64,000 nucleotides of DNA from Flavobacterium sp. MC2016-06 (GCF_009711165.2 NZ_WMID02000016.1:1-64000), one strand, 5' to 3'. Shown: positions 24,181 through 32,435, numbered from the stretch's first letter. Program-made: numbers and translations. The notes: generated by a model not told the origin, from the sequence alone.

Positions 24181-24683
24181 AAAATAAATTAGTTTATGGT
24201 CTGATAGGGATATTGTTTTTTTTGCTGTCGGCTTTTACTTTTCATAAGTTTTATATGGGAGTTTTTCAGGTAAATTATGCTGCCGAGAAAAAAATGCTCC
24301 AAATTACTTCTCGTATTTTTGTTGATGATTTAAACAGCGGATTAGAGAAAAAATACCATAAAAAAACCTTTGTTGGAACAGGAAAAGAAACTCCGGAAGA
24401 TGTAGAATTATTAAAAAAATATCTTGCTGAAAACTTTACTGTAAAAGTAAATGGGCAATTAAAATCCATTACTTTTTTATCTAAAGAGGTAGAATCAAAT
24501 GATGTTTTGGTGTGTTATTCGAGAATAAAAGACGTTGAGAAATTTAAAACAATAGAAATTTCAAACTCGATTTTAGTTGATTGGAATTCTGATCAGCAGA
24601 ATATTACACATATTACAGCATATGGTACTAAAAGAAGTGTTCTCTTTACAGAATCATCAAGGAAAGAAGTGTTAAAGTATTAA
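24177..24683 (+). CDS. DUF6702 family protein
   Basis: A 168-aa protein with an N-terminal signal or membrane segment (KLVYGLIGILFFLLSAFTF). The start of the mature part, HKFYMGVFQVNYAAEKKMLQITSRIFVDDL (seen in pieces: HKFYMGVFQVNY, LQITSRIFVDDL), fits DUF6702, which in Flavobacteriia is often beside M1 peptidases and CarbopepD_reg proteins. Its role is unknown. It is the last gene of the four-gene coupled operon, and the M1 peptidase begins 66 bases later on the same strand, so co-transcription is likely. Confidence 0.65.
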   Translation: MKNKLVYGLIGILFFLLSAFTFHKFYMGVFQVNYAAEKKMLQITSRIFVDDLNSGLEKKYHKKTFVGTGKETPEDVELLKKYLAENFTVKVNGQLKSITFLSKEVESNDVLVCYSRIKDVEKFKTIEISNSILVDWNSDQQNITHITAYGTKRSVLFTESSRKEVLKY

Positions 24684-24749
24684 TGGATAAGTAGAATTAT
24701 CATTTTAATTATTATTTTCACACCCAGACAAAATTACCAATAGAATTTT

Positions 24750-26996
24750 ATGAAAAAACTTTCATTATTGTTGATTTTTCCTGCAATACTTATTGCTCAG
24801 GAAAAATCTGCTACAACTACTGCTCCAAAGCAGCAAGGTAAATACGATACCAATAAATTTAGCCAAATGTACGACTTGCTGGCAACGCCAAATATGTTTC
24901 GTACGGCATCTGGAGCACCAGGTCCAGCGTATTATCAACAACAGGCAGATTATAAAATAGATGTCGAATTAGATGATAAAAATTCAAAACTAACAGGTTC
25001 AGAAGTTATTACTTATTCTAATAATTCGCCAGATAGTTTAGAATATTTATGGGTTCAATTAGATCAGAATCAAGCAAAAGCAAATACACAGACTTCTTTA
25101 GCAGAAAGCGAAAAAATCAGTCAAGTTTTACCGCTTGAAGGGTTTTCTTCTAAATATTTAAAGAAAGATTTAGAACGTGGTTTTAATATTGAGCAGGTAA
25201 AAGATGCCAAAGGAACTGCAATGTCGTATACGATCAACGAAACGATGATGCGTATCAACTTGGCAGCACCATTAAAACCTGGAGAAAAAATCTCTTTTTC
25301 TGTAAAATGGTGGTACAACATCAATAATTATAGAAAAGAAGGCGGACGTTCTGGTTATGAATTATTTGAAAAAGACGGAAATAAATTATATGTAATTGCT
25401 CAGTTTTATCCAAGAATGGCCGTTTACAATGATGTAGAAGGCTGGCAGAATATGCAGTTCTGGGGGAGCGGAGAATTCGCACTTCCTTTCGGAAATTTTG
25501 ACGTAAATATTACAGTTCCTGCAGATCACGTTATTGATGCTACAGGAGAATTAATGAATAGAAGCGAAGTTTTTACAGCAGAACAAGTAAAACGTTACGA
25601 ACAAGCTCAAAAATCTTTTGACAAGCCTGTTGTAATTGTAACACAAGCTGAAGCTGAGGCAACTGAAAAAGGTTTTTCTGAAAAGAAAAAAACATGGAAG
25701 TTCAGTGCTAAAAATGTACGTGATTTTGGAATTGCTTCATCAAGAAAATTCATCTATGACGCAATGGCTGTAAAATTAGGCGGTAAAATTGTTATGGCAG
25801 AATCTGTTTATCCTAAAGAAGCAAATCCGCTTTGGGGAGAAACTTCTACAATGACAGTGGCGCATACTTTAAAAAGCTATTCTTCTCATACTTTTGATTA
25901 TCCTTATCCCAAAGCAGTTTCTGTTTCTGCAGAAGATCAAGGTATGGAATATCCAATGATTTGCTGGAACTTTGGTCGTCCTGACGAAAATGGAGTAACA
26001 AGCAAAGAGGTTAAAAACGGAATGATTGGTGTGGTAGTTCACGAAGTAGGGCATAACTTTTTCCCAATGATTGTAAATTCAGACGAGCGTCAATGGACTT
26101 GGATGGATGAAGGTTTAAACTCTTTTATGGAATACATGGCAGAGCAAGAACTAGATTCAAATTTCCCTTCAAGACGCGGACCTGCAAAAAATATTGTTCC
26201 TTACATGAGTGGAGATCAAAAGTTTTTGGAGCCAATTATGTCTAATTCTGAAACGATCGCTCAGTTTGGAAACAACGCTTACGGAAAACCAGCAACAGGT
26301 TTAAATATCTTGAGAGAAGTAGTTATGGGAAGAGAATTGTTTGATTATGCTTTTAAAACATACGCAAACAGATGGAAATTTAAACACCCAACTCCAGAAG
26401 ATTTCTTTAGAACTATGGAAGATGCTTCTGCTGTAGATTTAGATTGGTTTTTTAGAGGATGGTTTTATTCAACAGATTTTGTAGATATCGGAATAAAAGA
26501 GGTAAAACAATATTATGTTTCAGATACTCCAACTGCAGATATTAAAGATATAAAGGTTAAAAAAGGACGTTTTGGAGTAGATAAAGGACCGTTTGTTTAT
26601 TTAGTATCTGGAGATAATGCAGAAGTAAATGCCTCTAAGAAAAAAGCTTTAAGCGTAGAAGAAGTAAAACCATTGTCAGATTATATTGATCAAACTTTTT
26701 CTGCGGAAGAAAAAGCAAGTTTAAAATCGCCTAAATACTTCTATGAAGTTGAGTTTAATAAACCAGGAGGTATGATTATGCCAATTTTGGTTGAGATTAC
26801 TTACGAAGACGGCACAAAACAAAGCTATCAATATCCGGCACAAATCTGGAGAAAAAATAATGATACTGCTAAGAAAGTTTATGCAACTTCAAAAGCTATA
26901 AAAAGTATTCAAATAGATCCAAAATTAATGACTGCTGATATTGATGTAACCAATAATTCTTGGCCAAAAGCAGAAGAAAAATCAAAATTTGATTAA
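24750..26996 (+). CDS. M1 family metallopeptidase, exported
   Basis: A zinc aminopeptidase-like enzyme secreted by a signal peptide (MKKLSLLLIFPAILIAQ). The gluzincin motif HEVGH lies at residues 431-435 and the third zinc ligand Glu454 in WMDEGLN, spacing HExxH-x18-E. The Tyr/Glu-rich GMEY segment (~395, AEDQGMEYP) occupies the place of the GxMEN exopeptidase motif but is not the canonical GAMEN, so exopeptidase specificity may differ. The Asn/Lys-rich C-terminus looks beta-rich. The 748-aa length is normal for the Bacteroidota subgroup. A strong terminator closes the operon. Confidence 0.88.
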   Translation: MKKLSLLLIFPAILIAQEKSATTTAPKQQGKYDTNKFSQMYDLLATPNMFRTASGAPGPAYYQQQADYKIDVELDDKNSKLTGSEVITYSNNSPDSLEYLWVQLDQNQAKANTQTSLAESEKISQVLPLEGFSSKYLKKDLERGFNIEQVKDAKGTAMSYTINETMMRINLAAPLKPGEKISFSVKWWYNINNYRKEGGRSGYELFEKDGNKLYVIAQFYPRMAVYNDVEGWQNMQFWGSGEFALPFGNFDVNITVPADHVIDATGELMNRSEVFTAEQVKRYEQAQKSFDKPVVIVTQAEAEATEKGFSEKKKTWKFSAKNVRDFGIASSRKFIYDAMAVKLGGKIVMAESVYPKEANPLWGETSTMTVAHTLKSYSSHTFDYPYPKAVSVSAEDQGMEYPMICWNFGRPDENGVTSKEVKNGMIGVVVHEVGHNFFPMIVNSDERQWTWMDEGLNSFMEYMAEQELDSNFPSRRGPAKNIVPYMSGDQKFLEPIMSNSETIAQFGNNAYGKPATGLNILREVVMGRELFDYAFKTYANRWKFKHPTPEDFFRTMEDASAVDLDWFFRGWFYSTDFVDIGIKEVKQYYVSDTPTADIKDIKVKKGRFGVDKGPFVYLVSGDNAEVNASKKKALSVEEVKPLSDYIDQTFSAEEKASLKSPKYFYEVEFNKPGGMIMPILVEITYEDGTKQSYQYPAQIWRKNNDTAKKVYATSKAIKSIQIDPKLMTADIDVTNNSWPKAEEKSKFD

Positions 26997-27006
26997 AGAT
27001 AGAACT

Positions 27007-27036
27007 AAAAAGACTCTGAAAAGAGTCTTTTTTTTT
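27007..27036 (+). terminator. Terminator after the M1 peptidase
   Basis: An 11-bp stem AAAAAGACTCT / AGAGTCTTTTT with a GAAA loop and a long T-run, 10 bases after the stop codon. Confidence 0.9.
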
Positions 27037-27071
27037 AAGTAAATTTTAAAAGACAGCGCTGCAAAATTTAA

Positions 27072-27079
27072 TATCTTTG
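27072..27079 (+). promoter_or_regulatory. Candidate -7 box for tatA
   Basis: TATCTTTG fits TAnnTTTG and ends 21 bases before the ATG at 27101. No TTG at the -33 position. It rules out the upstream TTG at 27077 as start, since that codon is inside the box. Confidence 0.45.
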
Positions 27080-27100
27080 TGGTACACAAAAATAAAAGAT

Positions 27101-27448
27101 ATGTTTGGTATAGGAGGAGGAGAATTAGTTTTTATACTGTTTATAGTGTTAATGCTTTTTGGTGCAGACAAAGTGCCTGAAATTGCTCGTACAATGGGAA
27201 AAGCAATGGCGCAGTTAAAAAATGCAACCAATGATATTAAAAGTGAAATTCAGAAAGGGGCAGAGGCCAATGGTCTTGATGCTAAAGCCTTGACAGATAT
27301 TACTGGAAATATCAATGCAGAGATTAATAATGCAAAAACAAATTTATTGGGAGACACCACTAATTTACTTGGTGATACAACCCATGAAATTGAAAAAGTA
27401 AAAGAAGACATAGATTCAATCTCAGGACCTGTAAAACGCCAAATGTAA
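27101..27448 (+). CDS. tatA: Sec-independent translocase protein, TatA/E family
   Basis: Pore-forming subunit of the twin-arginine pathway that exports folded proteins across the inner membrane. The classic layout is visible: one N-terminal transmembrane helix (GGGELVFILFIVLMLF), the FG hinge then ADKVPEIARTMGKAM as amphipathic helix, and a charged tail. The tail holds a duplicated NLLGDT. The start is the ATG at 27101, after the promoter box. It overlaps the PAP2 gene by one base (TAATG). tatC is not in the window. Confidence 0.9.
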   Translation: MFGIGGGELVFILFIVLMLFGADKVPEIARTMGKAMAQLKNATNDIKSEIQKGAEANGLDAKALTDITGNINAEINNAKTNLLGDTTNLLGDTTHEIEKVKEDIDSISGPVKRQM

Positions 27449-28011
27449 TGCTGGAAAAAATAAAAGAATTAGATACCAATTTGTTTATATATCTTAACGG
27501 ATTAGGTTCTGAAACATACGATAAATTATGGTTAATCATAACCAATCAATTGTATTGGACACCTTTTTTTCTATTCCTTTTTTATCTTATTTATAAAAAA
27601 ATAGGAGGAAAACAAACTTTGTATGTACTGCTTTTTATAGCAGTTTTAATTGCTTTTACAGATCAAACTTGTAATTTATTTAAACATACTTTCGAGCGTT
27701 TACGTCCTTGTAATAATCCCGATATCAAATCGTTTATACGAATTGTACAAGTTAGAACATCATACAGTTTTTTCTCAGGCCATGCTGCCAACACAATGGC
27801 GGTAGCAACCTTTTTATATTTGGTTTTAAAACGCCATTTTAAATATCTTGGATTCTTATTTTTATGGCCGTTAATCTTTGCTTACAGCCGTATTTATTTA
27901 GGGTTGCATTATCCTGGAGATATCCTTACGGGTTATTTCTTCGGAATCCTTTTTGGATCATTACTTTATTTAGTGTATCGCAAGCTAAAACCTCAATATT
28001 TCCCCGGGTAA
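27448..28011 (+). CDS. PAP2 family membrane phosphatase
   Basis: A 187-aa integral-membrane protein with the three PAP2 phosphatase motifs: KHTFERLRP (KxxxxxxRP), FSGHAAN (SGH) and SRIYLGLHYPGD (SRxxxxxHxxxD). Such enzymes dephosphorylate phosphatidic acid, phosphatidylglycerol phosphate or undecaprenyl pyrophosphate in the inner membrane; in a dividing cell the last would recycle the lipid carrier for peptidoglycan. The specificity cannot be told. It is coupled to tatA by a TAATG junction, so the two genes form a unit. A REP-like repeat follows. Confidence 0.85.
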   Translation: MLEKIKELDTNLFIYLNGLGSETYDKLWLIITNQLYWTPFFLFLFYLIYKKIGGKQTLYVLLFIAVLIAFTDQTCNLFKHTFERLRPCNNPDIKSFIRIVQVRTSYSFFSGHAANTMAVATFLYLVLKRHFKYLGFLFLWPLIFAYSRIYLGLHYPGDILTGYFFGILFGSLLYLVYRKLKPQYFPG

Positions 28012-28032
28012 ATTCAATAATAAAACCATAAT

Positions 28033-28098
28033 TTTTGAAGTGCCTCCTGCTTTAACTGGAGGTAATCTGAGAGTGAAAAGAAAAGTGCTTTAGCCAAA
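28033..28098. repeat. REP-like composite, copy 1
   Basis: Begins TTTTTGAAG, then a stem CCTCC..GGAGG around GCTTTAACT, and ends with GCTTTAGCCAAA. The same architecture in the same direction recurs at 28881-28950. The two copies flank the PhyH-family gene. Confidence 0.7.
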
Positions 28099-28164
28099 TG
28101 CGACTTATTTTGTTTTAAAATGATATTTCTTTCAGCTTAAAGGGCTCTGGTTTTTTAAACTTAG

Positions 28165-28869
28165 TTAAATTTTTTCGCTCCAATTCAATCCTTTCGGAAG
28201 TTGTTGATTGCTGAATTCTATATTAATAACACGTCTTCTTTCGTTATTTGTAGTTTTATTAGAAGCATGAAAAAGCAAAGGTTTCATAATCATTATGCCG
28301 CCTTTTTCAACTTCGCAAATCGTTTCATTTTCAATTTCTAGATTTTCGACTCTAAAAATTCCTTTAGAATGGGAGTTGTTAATGACTTTTAAAGCGCCAT
28401 TTTCTTTAGTAGTTTTGTCAATATGAATTCTGATTGTAAAATTGTTTTCTAGAATTTCTTTTGGAGGCTGAACCGCAAACTGATTTTGCTTTACAGTCCA
28501 GTTTTCAAAATTTTCAATTTCAATTTTTTTATCTACAGAAATAGTCAAATCTTGATGATAAGCAACAAACCAATTTGATTTTTCGGGTTTGTCAAAATAG
28601 ATTGATTTAGTGATAAAATATCCTTTTCCAAAAGTATCTTCGATAATATCTTTTAAGTTTTGATTAAATATAAAATCTAGAGTTTCTGGAATTTCTTTAT
28701 GAAATTGTCTAATAGCAAATAAATCCTGTGATTTTCTAAAAGTTGTATTTTCTGCTTTGTTTTCAGTCGTATTTTCAATCAAAGAAATTATTTGTTCAAT
28801 CTCATTTTCATTGTAAACATTGTCAATAATGGTAAAACCTTCGGCATTTATTTCGTTTAAATGTTTCAT
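28165..28869 (-). CDS. Phytanoyl-CoA dioxygenase (PhyH) family protein
   Basis: Predicted Fe(II)/2-oxoglutarate oxygenase of 234 aa. The iron site is HQD (His105, Asp107) plus His201 in LLFHASN, and Arg211-213 in ERRRVINIEF would hold 2-oxoglutarate. Family members hydroxylate varied small molecules; nothing here fixes the substrate. It is cytoplasmic with no signal peptide. It lies alone between two direct copies of a REP-like composite, so it may have been acquired as a cassette. Its base composition looks like its neighbours'. Confidence 0.8.
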   Translation of the reverse strand: MKHLNEINAEGFTIIDNVYNENEIEQIISLIENTTENKAENTTFRKSQDLFAIRQFHKEIPETLDFIFNQNLKDIIEDTFGKGYFITKSIYFDKPEKSNWFVAYHQDLTISVDKKIEIENFENWTVKQNQFAVQPPKEILENNFTIRIHIDKTTKENGALKVINNSHSKGIFRVENLEIENETICEVEKGGIMIMKPLLFHASNKTTNNERRRVINIEFSNQQLPKGLNWSEKI

Positions 28870-28880
28870 TGTGATGCAAT

Positions 28881-28950
28881 TTTTTGAATTACCTCCAGCT
28901 TTAGCTAGAAGTATAAGATTTGGAAGCGATTACAGGGCTTTAGCTAAAAA
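28881..28950. repeat. REP-like composite, copy 2
   Basis: TTTTTGAATT, then CCTCCAGCTTTAGCTAGAAG, then GGGCTTTAGCTAAA; co-linear with 28033-28098 though the stem has decayed. It runs right up to the end of the O-methyltransferase gene at 28952. Confidence 0.7.
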
Positions 28951-28951
28951 A

Positions 28952-29593
28952 TTATAATACTCTAGAAACTGTCAATCCATCACGAATTGGTAATAAAACC
29001 GTTTCAACACGAGGATCATTTTTCAGCAGTAAATTATATTCTAAAAGCACTTTAGTACTCACATCATTTGGGTGAACAGGTTCTAGAATTTTTCCGCTCC
29101 ACAAAACATTATCAGATAAAATAATACCTCCTTTATTCATTTTCGGAACAATCATTTCCCAATAATTCAAGTAGTTTTCTTTATCGGCATCAATAAAAAC
29201 CAAATCAAATTTGACATCCAAATCTGGAATAATATTGACTGCTTCGCCTAAATGCTGAAAAATTTGATTTCCCCAGGGCGACATGTCAAAATATTTTCTC
29301 TGAAAATCTACCAATTCTTCTTTAATGTCTATAGTGTGCAATTGTCCATTTTCCTGCATTCCTTCGCAAAGGCACAAAGCGGCATAACCTGTATAAGTTC
29401 CAATTTCAAGAACATTTACCGGACGAATTAATTTAGACAGCATACTTAAAACACGACCTTGAAAATGGCCGCTCAGCATTCTCGGTAAAAGTATTTTTTG
29501 ATAGGTTTCTTTATTGAGTTTAGCCAGCAATTCTGGTTCGTTTTCAGAATGTTGTTCGATATAATCTTCTAGGTCTTGTGAAATAAAATGCAT
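28952..29593 (-). CDS. Class I SAM-dependent O-methyltransferase
   Basis: A 213-aa enzyme of the Methyltransf_3 (caffeoyl-CoA/catechol type) family. Key stretches: VLEIGTYTGYAALCL (SAM motif I, ~62), TIDIKEE (acidic residue for ribose), DLVFIDADKENYLNYW (metal-binding Asp cluster, ~130) and GGIILSDNVLWSGKI. The substrate is probably a small catechol, but it is not determined. It is soluble, without a leader. A TATTTTTG box is 26 bases before the ATG. The start at 29593 is the only good ATG. Confidence 0.88.
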   Translation of the reverse strand: MHFISQDLEDYIEQHSENEPELLAKLNKETYQKILLPRMLSGHFQGRVLSMLSKLIRPVNVLEIGTYTGYAALCLCEGMQENGQLHTIDIKEELVDFQRKYFDMSPWGNQIFQHLGEAVNIIPDLDVKFDLVFIDADKENYLNYWEMIVPKMNKGGIILSDNVLWSGKILEPVHPNDVSTKVLLEYNLLLKNDPRVETVLLPIRDGLTVSRVL

Positions 29594-29619
29594 CTTGTAG
29601 TATCTTCTAATTTTGAGAG

Positions 29620-29627
29620 CAAAAATA
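29620..29627 (-). promoter_or_regulatory. Candidate -7 box for the O-methyltransferase
   Basis: TATTTTTG on the minus strand fits TAnnTTTG, 26 bases before the ATG. No -33 TTG at the proper spacing. Confidence 0.4.
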
Positions 29628-29655
29628 CAAAAAATATCGGCTCACTTTTTTGCAT

Positions 29656-29683
29656 AAAAAAACCACCCGATGTGGATGGTTTT
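29656..29683 (-). terminator. Terminator of the LEA-like lipoprotein gene
   Basis: A stem of AAAACCATCC against GGGTGGTTTT with one mismatch and a 5-base loop, followed on the minus strand by a T-run. It is 20 bases after the stop. Confidence 0.75.
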
Positions 29684-29703
29684 AGATTTAAAAGGCTTAG
29701 AAA

Positions 29704-30036
29704 TTATTTTTTCAAAGCTTCATTTACTTCTTTAGCAGTTTTTACAGTTCCGTCTTTGGCTGCTTTAGCTGCATTTTCTACTTTTTCAGCCCCTTTTTTA
29801 GTCGCATCTTTTACATCTTCTGCGGCTTTTTTGGTAGCGTCTTTTACGTCTTGAGCAGCATTTTCAGTTTTACTTACAGCGCTGTCTTTTACTTCTTTAA
29901 TATCTGTTGTCAGCGAGTCAACTTTGTTTCCAAGAGTTAATTCTTCATCTGCAGGTTTTGGCTCTTTCTTTTCGCATGATTGTACTCCAAATGCTAATAA
30001 AGCGATAACAGCTAAGCTTAAAATTTGTTTTTTCAT
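29704..30036 (-). CDS. Small lipoprotein with LEA-like repeats
   Basis: A 110-aa lipoprotein: signal MKKQILSLAVIALLAFG then SCEKKEP, so Cys21 would be lipidated. Residues ~35-108 are almost entirely Ala, Lys, Glu, Asp and Val in roughly 11-residue periods (AAQDVKDATKK, AAEDVKDATKK, GAEKVENAAKA), like LEA/apolipoprotein-type amphipathic helices. Such proteins often protect against desiccation or associate with membranes, but that is inference. It is a single gene ended by its own terminator. Two of the repeat units differ by only one residue. Confidence 0.75.
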   Translation of the reverse strand: MKKQILSLAVIALLAFGVQSCEKKEPKPADEELTLGNKVDSLTTDIKEVKDSAVSKTENAAQDVKDATKKAAEDVKDATKKGAEKVENAAKAAKDGTVKTAKEVNEALKK

Positions 30037-30280
30037 AGTAATTCAATTTTTTTAGGTTGTAAAATTTAAAGGTTATAAAGCTGAAAAAATAAAAATACAA
30101 ATTTTAAAATGATTGCGCGCTTTGTAAGATTATTTTTCTGGTGACAGAAATTCAATTCTCGTGCCAAATTTTAATTTTTTGTGCCTGCTGTTAGAAAATT
30201 TTGAAAAAAAATATTTTGCCTTCTATAAAGTAAAGTTTATCACTGATTTTATCTTTTGCTTTTGGTAAACTAACGAATTG

Positions 30281-30874
30281 TTATTTAATCACTAAAGGAC
30301 TTCCGTTTTGAGTAAAATCATCTAAAGTAATATTGAAAATAATAGTCAAATCTTTTCCAGCTCTCACAACTCCAAGAGCAGCAGTAGGAGGAGACATTCC
30401 AAAATCAGCAAAAGTAATTTGGTTAGAACCTCTTAAAATAAAGTTTCCGTTACTAGCCGTTACATTAACCTGAGTTTTGTATTCTTTGCTTACTCCTGCA
30501 ATAGTGTAAGTTCCAGTTAAGTTCCAGGTTACTTCGTTTATTTTACTTGCAGATTTTAAAACATATTTAATGTTTTTATAGGTTTTGGTATCTAAAGCTT
30601 CATAAGCCACGTCATCCATACTAGATTTACTGCTTTTTATACTTTCTGCAGCTAGCGTAATCGTTAAGTTGTTTATATCAACTAGTTTAGAATCTGTAAC
30701 AGTTAGATTAGCAGTACCAGTTCCTTCTGTAGATTTCATTGTCCAATCATGAACATTAGAAGTTCCAGCAACTTCAAAAGAGGCTTTTGTTAAAGTATAT
30801 TTTTGTTGTGCGTTTGTCTGTAAAGCCACGATTGTAAAAATCGCAGTCAATAAAATTGAATTAATTGTTTTCAT
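30281..30874 (-). CDS. YceI-like family protein
   Basis: A 197-aa periplasmic lipocalin-fold protein that in other bacteria binds polyisoprenoid lipids. Signal peptide MKTINSILLTAIFTIVALQTNA. Typical stretches are YTLTKASFEVAG(T), HDWTMKSTEG, DINNLTITLAAESI and TYTIAGVSKEYKTQV, with the family's final strand TFADFGMSPP. The stress role often suggested (acid, osmotic) cannot be judged here. It stands alone upstream of a 443-base spacer that separates it from rlmN. Confidence 0.88.
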   Translation of the reverse strand: MKTINSILLTAIFTIVALQTNAQQKYTLTKASFEVAGTSNVHDWTMKSTEGTGTANLTVTDSKLVDINNLTITLAAESIKSSKSSMDDVAYEALDTKTYKNIKYVLKSASKINEVTWNLTGTYTIAGVSKEYKTQVNVTASNGNFILRGSNQITFADFGMSPPTAALGVVRAGKDLTIIFNITLDDFTQNGSPLVIK

Positions 30875-31317
30875 TTTGATGTGGTATTATAAGTTAAATC
30901 TTTTAAAACAAAGGCGTCTTTAATTCGATTAAGTTTTATTAAAAGTCCACCCTTATTTCTTGGTTCAAATTTATTGCGAACACCTAGCAAATAGGATGAT
31001 AAAAATCATAGTTGAAAATTTATTAAAGGTTTATAATTAGAAGTAAATTCCAAAAGAAAAAGGATTGAATACAAAAAATAAAAAACGAGTAATTACAGCT
31101 GCCGTGTAGACACAAGTATAATACAACATGAATTTCGCCAATTGTCACTAATTAGTTTCTGAAATTAATTTCACAAACGAAAGTTATGCCATTAAAATTT
31201 GTGCAAATTCGTGAAATCCGTGTTCAAATTAAATTATAATAGTATAGGTGCTTGCAGGGATTAATCTGCTGGACATGGTTTAAAAGTTTAAAGAAAAAAA
31301 ATCAGTAACTTTGCGGC
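30875..31317. other. 443-base spacer between yceI and rlmN
   Basis: No reading frame looks coding. Around 31140-31235 there is a degenerate interspersed-repeat segment (AATTTCAC ... TTCGTGAAATCCGTG), a short imperfect inverted repeat of the Bacteroidota GTGAAAT type. The rlmN promoter box is at the right end. Confidence 0.4.
31306..31313 (+). promoter_or_regulatory. rlmN -7 box with leaderless geometry
   Basis: TAACTTTG fits TAnnTTTG and ends 4 bases before the first ATG (31318). Transcription would begin at or within the start codon. Confidence 0.5.
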
Positions 31318-32364
31318 ATGCAAATGGAAAAAAAAGACATACGAGCCTTATCAAAAGAGCAATTGCGCGATTTTTTTGTCGAAAATAACGACAAAGCTTT
31401 TCGCGGTAATCAGGTGTATGAATGGTTATGGAGCAAAGGAGCTCATAGTTTTGATGATATGACTAACGTTGCGAAACCTACAAGGGCAATGTTAGAAAAT
31501 AATTTTGTAATCAATCATATTAAGGTTGATACCATGCAGCGCAGCAGTGACGGAACCGTAAAAAATGCAGTTCGGTTACACGATGGTTTAGTAGTAGAAT
31601 CTGTTTTGATTCCTACCGAAACCAGAACAACAGCTTGTGTATCTAGTCAAGTTGGCTGTAGTTTAGATTGTAATTTCTGTGCAACAGCAAGATTAAAAAG
31701 AATGCGAAATTTAGAACCTGGCGAAATTTACGATCAAGTTCTGGCAATAGATAAAGAAAGTCGTTTGTATTACAATCATCCGCTTTCGAATATTGTTTTT
31801 ATGGGAATGGGCGAACCTCTTATGAATTACAATAACGTAATTAAAGCGATTGATATGATTACGTCTGCAGAAGGTTTAGGAATGTCGCCAAAACGTATTA
31901 TGGTGTCTACTTCTGGGATTCCGAAGATGATTAAAAAAATGGCCGATGACGATGTAAAATTCAAATTGGCAGTTTCGCTTCATTCTGCAATAGACGAAAT
32001 TCGTGCTAGGATCATGCCTTTTAGTAAAAACTTTCCTTTGGCAGATTTACGTGAAGCCTTGGAATACTGGTACAGAAAAACAAAAAATAAAATTTCTTAC
32101 GAATATGTAGTTTGGAAAGGAATTAACGACGATAAAGCTTCGATTGATGCCTTGGTTAAGTTTTGTAAATATGTGCCTTGTAAGGTTAATTTAATTGAAT
32201 ACAACCCAATTGATGACGGAGAGTTTCAACAAGCTTCAGAAGAATCTATTATGGCTTACATAAAAGCATTAGAGAATATTGGAGTAGTTTGTAAAGTTCG
32301 CCGAAGCAGAGGAAAAGATATCGACGCTGCCTGCGGACAATTGGCGAATAAAGAAGGAGCATAA
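31318..32364 (+). CDS. rlmN: 23S rRNA (adenine(2503)-C(2))-methyltransferase
   Basis: A radical-SAM enzyme that makes 2-methyladenosine at 23S rRNA A2503 and tRNA A37, affecting the peptidyl exit tunnel. The 4Fe-4S motif is CSLDCNFC (CxxxCxxC, Cys114, 118, 121 from the first ATG). Other hallmarks are FMGMGEPLMN, ISTSG-like MVSTSGIPKM, and the C-terminal GVVCKVRRSRG with DIDAACGQL carrying the second essential Cys. The N-terminal rRNA-binding domain reads FRGNQVYEWLW. A second ATG at 31324 is possible; I keep 31318, which as I recall matches flavobacterial homologues. The -7 box is so close that the mRNA may be leaderless. Confidence 0.93.
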   Translation: MQMEKKDIRALSKEQLRDFFVENNDKAFRGNQVYEWLWSKGAHSFDDMTNVAKPTRAMLENNFVINHIKVDTMQRSSDGTVKNAVRLHDGLVVESVLIPTETRTTACVSSQVGCSLDCNFCATARLKRMRNLEPGEIYDQVLAIDKESRLYYNHPLSNIVFMGMGEPLMNYNNVIKAIDMITSAEGLGMSPKRIMVSTSGIPKMIKKMADDDVKFKLAVSLHSAIDEIRARIMPFSKNFPLADLREALEYWYRKTKNKISYEYVVWKGINDDKASIDALVKFCKYVPCKVNLIEYNPIDDGEFQQASEESIMAYIKALENIGVVCKVRRSRGKDIDAACGQLANKEGA

Positions 32365-32387
32365 ATTTTATAGTTTTAAAAAAAAAT

Positions 32388-32435
32388 AAAAAAGCATTAA
32401 AGACAAGAGTTGAACTTGTTTTTAATGCTTTTTTT
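32388..32435 (+). terminator. Bidirectional terminator rlmN / lipoprotein
   Basis: A 14-bp outer stem (AAAAAAGCATTAAA and its complement) with an inner ACAAG / CTTGT stem, flanked by an A-run and a T-run. Two convergent genes end on either side. Confidence 0.85.
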
